Part shown: positions 4,544-6,268 of the stretch, piece after piece
How the letters are laid out: each line of letters begins with the position of its first letter
Position numbering within the stretch: the stretch's first letter is position 1
NCBI GenBank assembly: GCA_028716305.1
Contig: JAQUQA010000074.1
Span: 1-6,268 of the forward strand
Length of the DNA: 6,268 nt
Direction of reading: 5' to 3'
Origin: Candidatus Omnitrophota bacterium
Lineage (GTDB): Bacteria; Omnitrophota; Gorgyraeia; Gygaellales; Profunditerraquicolaceae
The notes under the pieces: model-generated
Seen by the model: only the letters and a program-made list of their open reading frames with translations
What the model was told of the DNA's origin: nothing
Database searches by the model: none
Program-made: the position numbers and the translations under genes

Positions 4544-5605
4544 ATGAGAACCGCTCTTTCTGTTAAGAATATAAAAAAAATTGACCGCTCGGACATGTTA
4601 AGTGTTTTGCTGAATTTTCCGTCACAGTGCCGAACGGCTTTGGCTATCGCTAAGAGCGCCGCGCTGCCGAGCGCACCCCAGGTTTTCAATAAGATCGTTT
4701 TTGCCGGCGTCGGTGGATCAGCGATCGGAGCGGACCTGGTAAAGTCTTACCTGTATTTTAAGGCCGGCCTGCCGATCGGGGTGATCCGGGATTATGAATT
4801 GCCGGCCTATGTGGATAGCTCTACCCTGGTTTTTGTCTGTAGCTATTCGGGTAATACCGAGGAGACCTTAAGCGCCTACGAGCAGGCAAAAAAGAAGCAG
4901 GCAGCGGTCATTGCTGTTTCATCCGGCGGTATATTAAAAGAGCGCTCTTTGAAAGATAAGTTTGGTTATATCGAGATCCCCAAGGGGTTGCCTCCCAGGT
5001 ATGCCCTGGGCTACCTGACGATCATCCCTTTGTACGTCTTGTCCAGGCTGGGGATAATCGCCCCCTTGGAAACGGAATTAGAACGGGCATTCGCCATTTT
5101 GGATGAACTGATAAACAAGAATATCCACCCGAATATTCCGCCAAAGGATAATATCGCAAAATACCATGCCGCTAAGCTGTATAACCGGTTTCCGGTAATC
5201 TATTCGGGGTCGCCTAATTTTGAGGCTGTAGTGACGCGTTTCCGCAGCCAGCTTAATGAAAACGCCAAAACGCTTGCCTCTTCGGGGTTTTTCCCGGAGA
5301 TGGGACATAATGAGATAGTGGGCTGGCATAATCCGCTAAAACTGCTTAAAGGGTTTATCCTGGTTATTTTCCGCGACCACCAGGAGGATCAGCGCCTGAC
5401 GCGCAGGATTGAGCTGACCAAGGATATACTGAAGAAGGAAACGGGAGTGGAGATTTTAGAGATCCGTCCGCGCGGAGAAGACCTCTTGAGCAGGATTTTT
5501 TCTCTGGTCTATATCGGAGACTTTATTTCTTATTACCTGGCGATCACTTACGGTATTGACCCCGCGCCGACACAGCGGATCGATTTTTTAAAAAAACAGG
5601 TTTAA
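4544..5605 (+). CDS. Bifunctional phosphoglucose/phosphomannose isomerase-like SIS protein
   Basis: This 353-residue protein has the length and motif order of the PGI/PMI family known from archaea and bacteria. The family interconverts fructose 6-phosphate with glucose 6-phosphate and mannose 6-phosphate. The first SIS domain shows VFAGVGGSAIGADL (52-65) and CSYSGNTEET (99-108), the sugar-phosphate binding loop. PPRYALGYL follows at 150-158. The C-terminal part carries RFRSQLNENAK (232-242) and PEMGHNEIVGW (251-261). Glu239 and His255 are 16 residues apart, like the catalytic Glu203/His219 pair described for Pyrobaculum PGI/PMI. The end DPAPTQRIDFLK is typical of the family. ATG 4544 is chosen because the in-frame ATG at 4532 hits TAA; only a weak GGATGAG is near. 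Actual substrate preference cannot be read from sequence. Confidence 0.9.
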   Translation: MRTALSVKNIKKIDRSDMLSVLLNFPSQCRTALAIAKSAALPSAPQVFNKIVFAGVGGSAIGADLVKSYLYFKAGLPIGVIRDYELPAYVDSSTLVFVCSYSGNTEETLSAYEQAKKKQAAVIAVSSGGILKERSLKDKFGYIEIPKGLPPRYALGYLTIIPLYVLSRLGIIAPLETELERAFAILDELINKNIHPNIPPKDNIAKYHAAKLYNRFPVIYSGSPNFEAVVTRFRSQLNENAKTLASSGFFPEMGHNEIVGWHNPLKLLKGFILVIFRDHQEDQRLTRRIELTKDILKKETGVEILEIRPRGEDLLSRIFSLVYIGDFISYYLAITYGIDPAPTQRIDFLKKQV

Positions 5606-5619
5606 CAAAAACGCCGATT

Positions 5620-6268
5620 ATGAAAGCTTTAGTCTTAGCCGCGGGATATGCCACGCGCCTTTATCCTTTAACCAAGGATTATCCTAAGCCGCTTTTAAAG
5701 GTAGGGTCCCGGCACATCATAGATTATATCATCGAAAAGCTTTCCCGGGTTGAGCGTATCGACGAGATACTCGTTATTACCAACAGCAGGTTTTTTTCTC
5801 ATTTTAAAAGATGGGGCAAGCGGGTAACCACGGAAAAGAAATTGACCCTGGTAGACGATTTAACCAGAAGTTTAAGCGACCGCCGCGGCGCCATCGGAGA
5901 TATGTTTTTTGCCATCGAAAGAAAGAAAATTGATGACGATCTGCTGGTGATCGGAGGGGATAATCTTTTTGACGGCGACCTCGGGAAGTTCCTTGCCTTT
6001 ACCTGCCGGCACAGCAGTTTCCCGGTAGTCGGGGTCTATAAGCTTAAAAACAGAAAAGAGGCCTCTAAGTACGGGGTGGCAAAATTGAATCGTAATTTCC
6101 GGGTGATTGATTTTAAGGAGAAACCAGAGAAACCGCAGTCGTCGCTGGTAGCGATGTGCCTGTATTATTTCCCTAAATCGAAGATACGGTTGATCAGGGA
6201 GTATATGCTGAAAACCGCCAATAAGCAGGATGCAACAGGCTTTTACATAGATTGGTTGAGAAGAAAGG
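5620..6268 (+). CDS. Sugar-phosphate nucleotidyltransferase, 3' end cut by window
   Basis: The frame is open from ATG 5620 to the window end (216 full codons), so the C-terminus is missing; related glucose-1-phosphate thymidylyltransferases have about 290 residues. The start MKALVLAAGYATRLYPLT is the nucleotide-binding signature of the NTP_transferase family, with Arg13 in place. YPKPLLKVG follows, with Lys23. GGDNLFDGD (112-120) holds the metal-binding aspartate Asp114, and YGVAKL (151-156) and FKEKPEKP (165-172) are the sugar-binding segments. Family members join an NTP and a sugar 1-phosphate to make an activated nucleotide sugar for envelope glycans. The gene begins 14 nt after the isomerase and has no good Shine-Dalgarno (only AGG at 5598-5600), so coupling is likely. 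The base (dTTP, UTP, GTP or CTP) and the sugar cannot be told by eye. Confidence 0.9.
   Translation, partial: MKALVLAAGYATRLYPLTKDYPKPLLKVGSRHIIDYIIEKLSRVERIDEILVITNSRFFSHFKRWGKRVTTEKKLTLVDDLTRSLSDRRGAIGDMFFAIERKKIDDDLLVIGGDNLFDGDLGKFLAFTCRHSSFPVVGVYKLKNRKEASKYGVAKLNRNFRVIDFKEKPEKPQSSLVAMCLYYFPKSKIRLIREYMLKTANKQDATGFYIDWLRRK

Overview
The window looks like a chromosomal segment of an uncultivated Gram-negative-type bacterium. The gene order (fructose/mannitol-type EIIA, YvcK, HPr, EI, SIS-type sugar-phosphate isomerase, sugar nucleotidyltransferase), the heptanucleotide-periodic spacer DNA and the tRNA genes without an encoded CCA suggest a lineage such as Candidatus Omnitrophota. That assignment is an inference from overall style; no marker gene here proves it.

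Layout. Bases 3-84 hold a tRNA-Leu(UAG). Bases 85-674 hold no convincing protein gene but are rich in repeats. There are two tracts of degenerate 7-bp repeats (103-221 and 315-342), a direct repeat of about 30 bp ending in AGCGAACGAC (250-279 and 358-388), and a 73-bp inverted-repeat element (388-460). Two strong hairpins follow (506-551 and 553-578). A third copy of AGCGAACGAC (665-674) directly abuts tRNA-Gly(GCC) at 675-747.

From 806 to the window end all genes are on the + strand and tightly packed, with gaps or overlaps of -17, +5, +1, +8 and +14 nt, so they probably form one operon. In order they are a PTS EIIA (806-1276), a membrane-anchored YvcK/CofD-like protein (1260-2534), HPr (2540-2803), EI (2805-4535), a bifunctional phosphoglucose/phosphomannose isomerase-like SIS protein (4544-5605), and a sugar-phosphate nucleotidyltransferase cut by the window end (5620-6268).

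How the genes may work together. EI, HPr and EIIA form a full phosphorelay from PEP, with all active-site histidines present, but no EIIB or EIIC permease is in the window. HPr also keeps the regulatory serine used by HPr kinase. YvcK homologues are known to bind UDP-sugars and to control carbon flow into envelope precursors. The last two genes convert hexose phosphates and activate sugar phosphates. The cluster therefore reads as a regulatory PTS joined to nucleotide-sugar or envelope metabolism rather than a sugar uptake system; this is inference from content and order.

Most notable for follow-up are the heptad-periodic DNA, the repeated AGCGAACGAC module in front of tRNA-Gly, and the isomerase start region. 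In that region a well-placed Shine-Dalgarno serves an ATG that is stopped after three codons, directly before the apparent real start.
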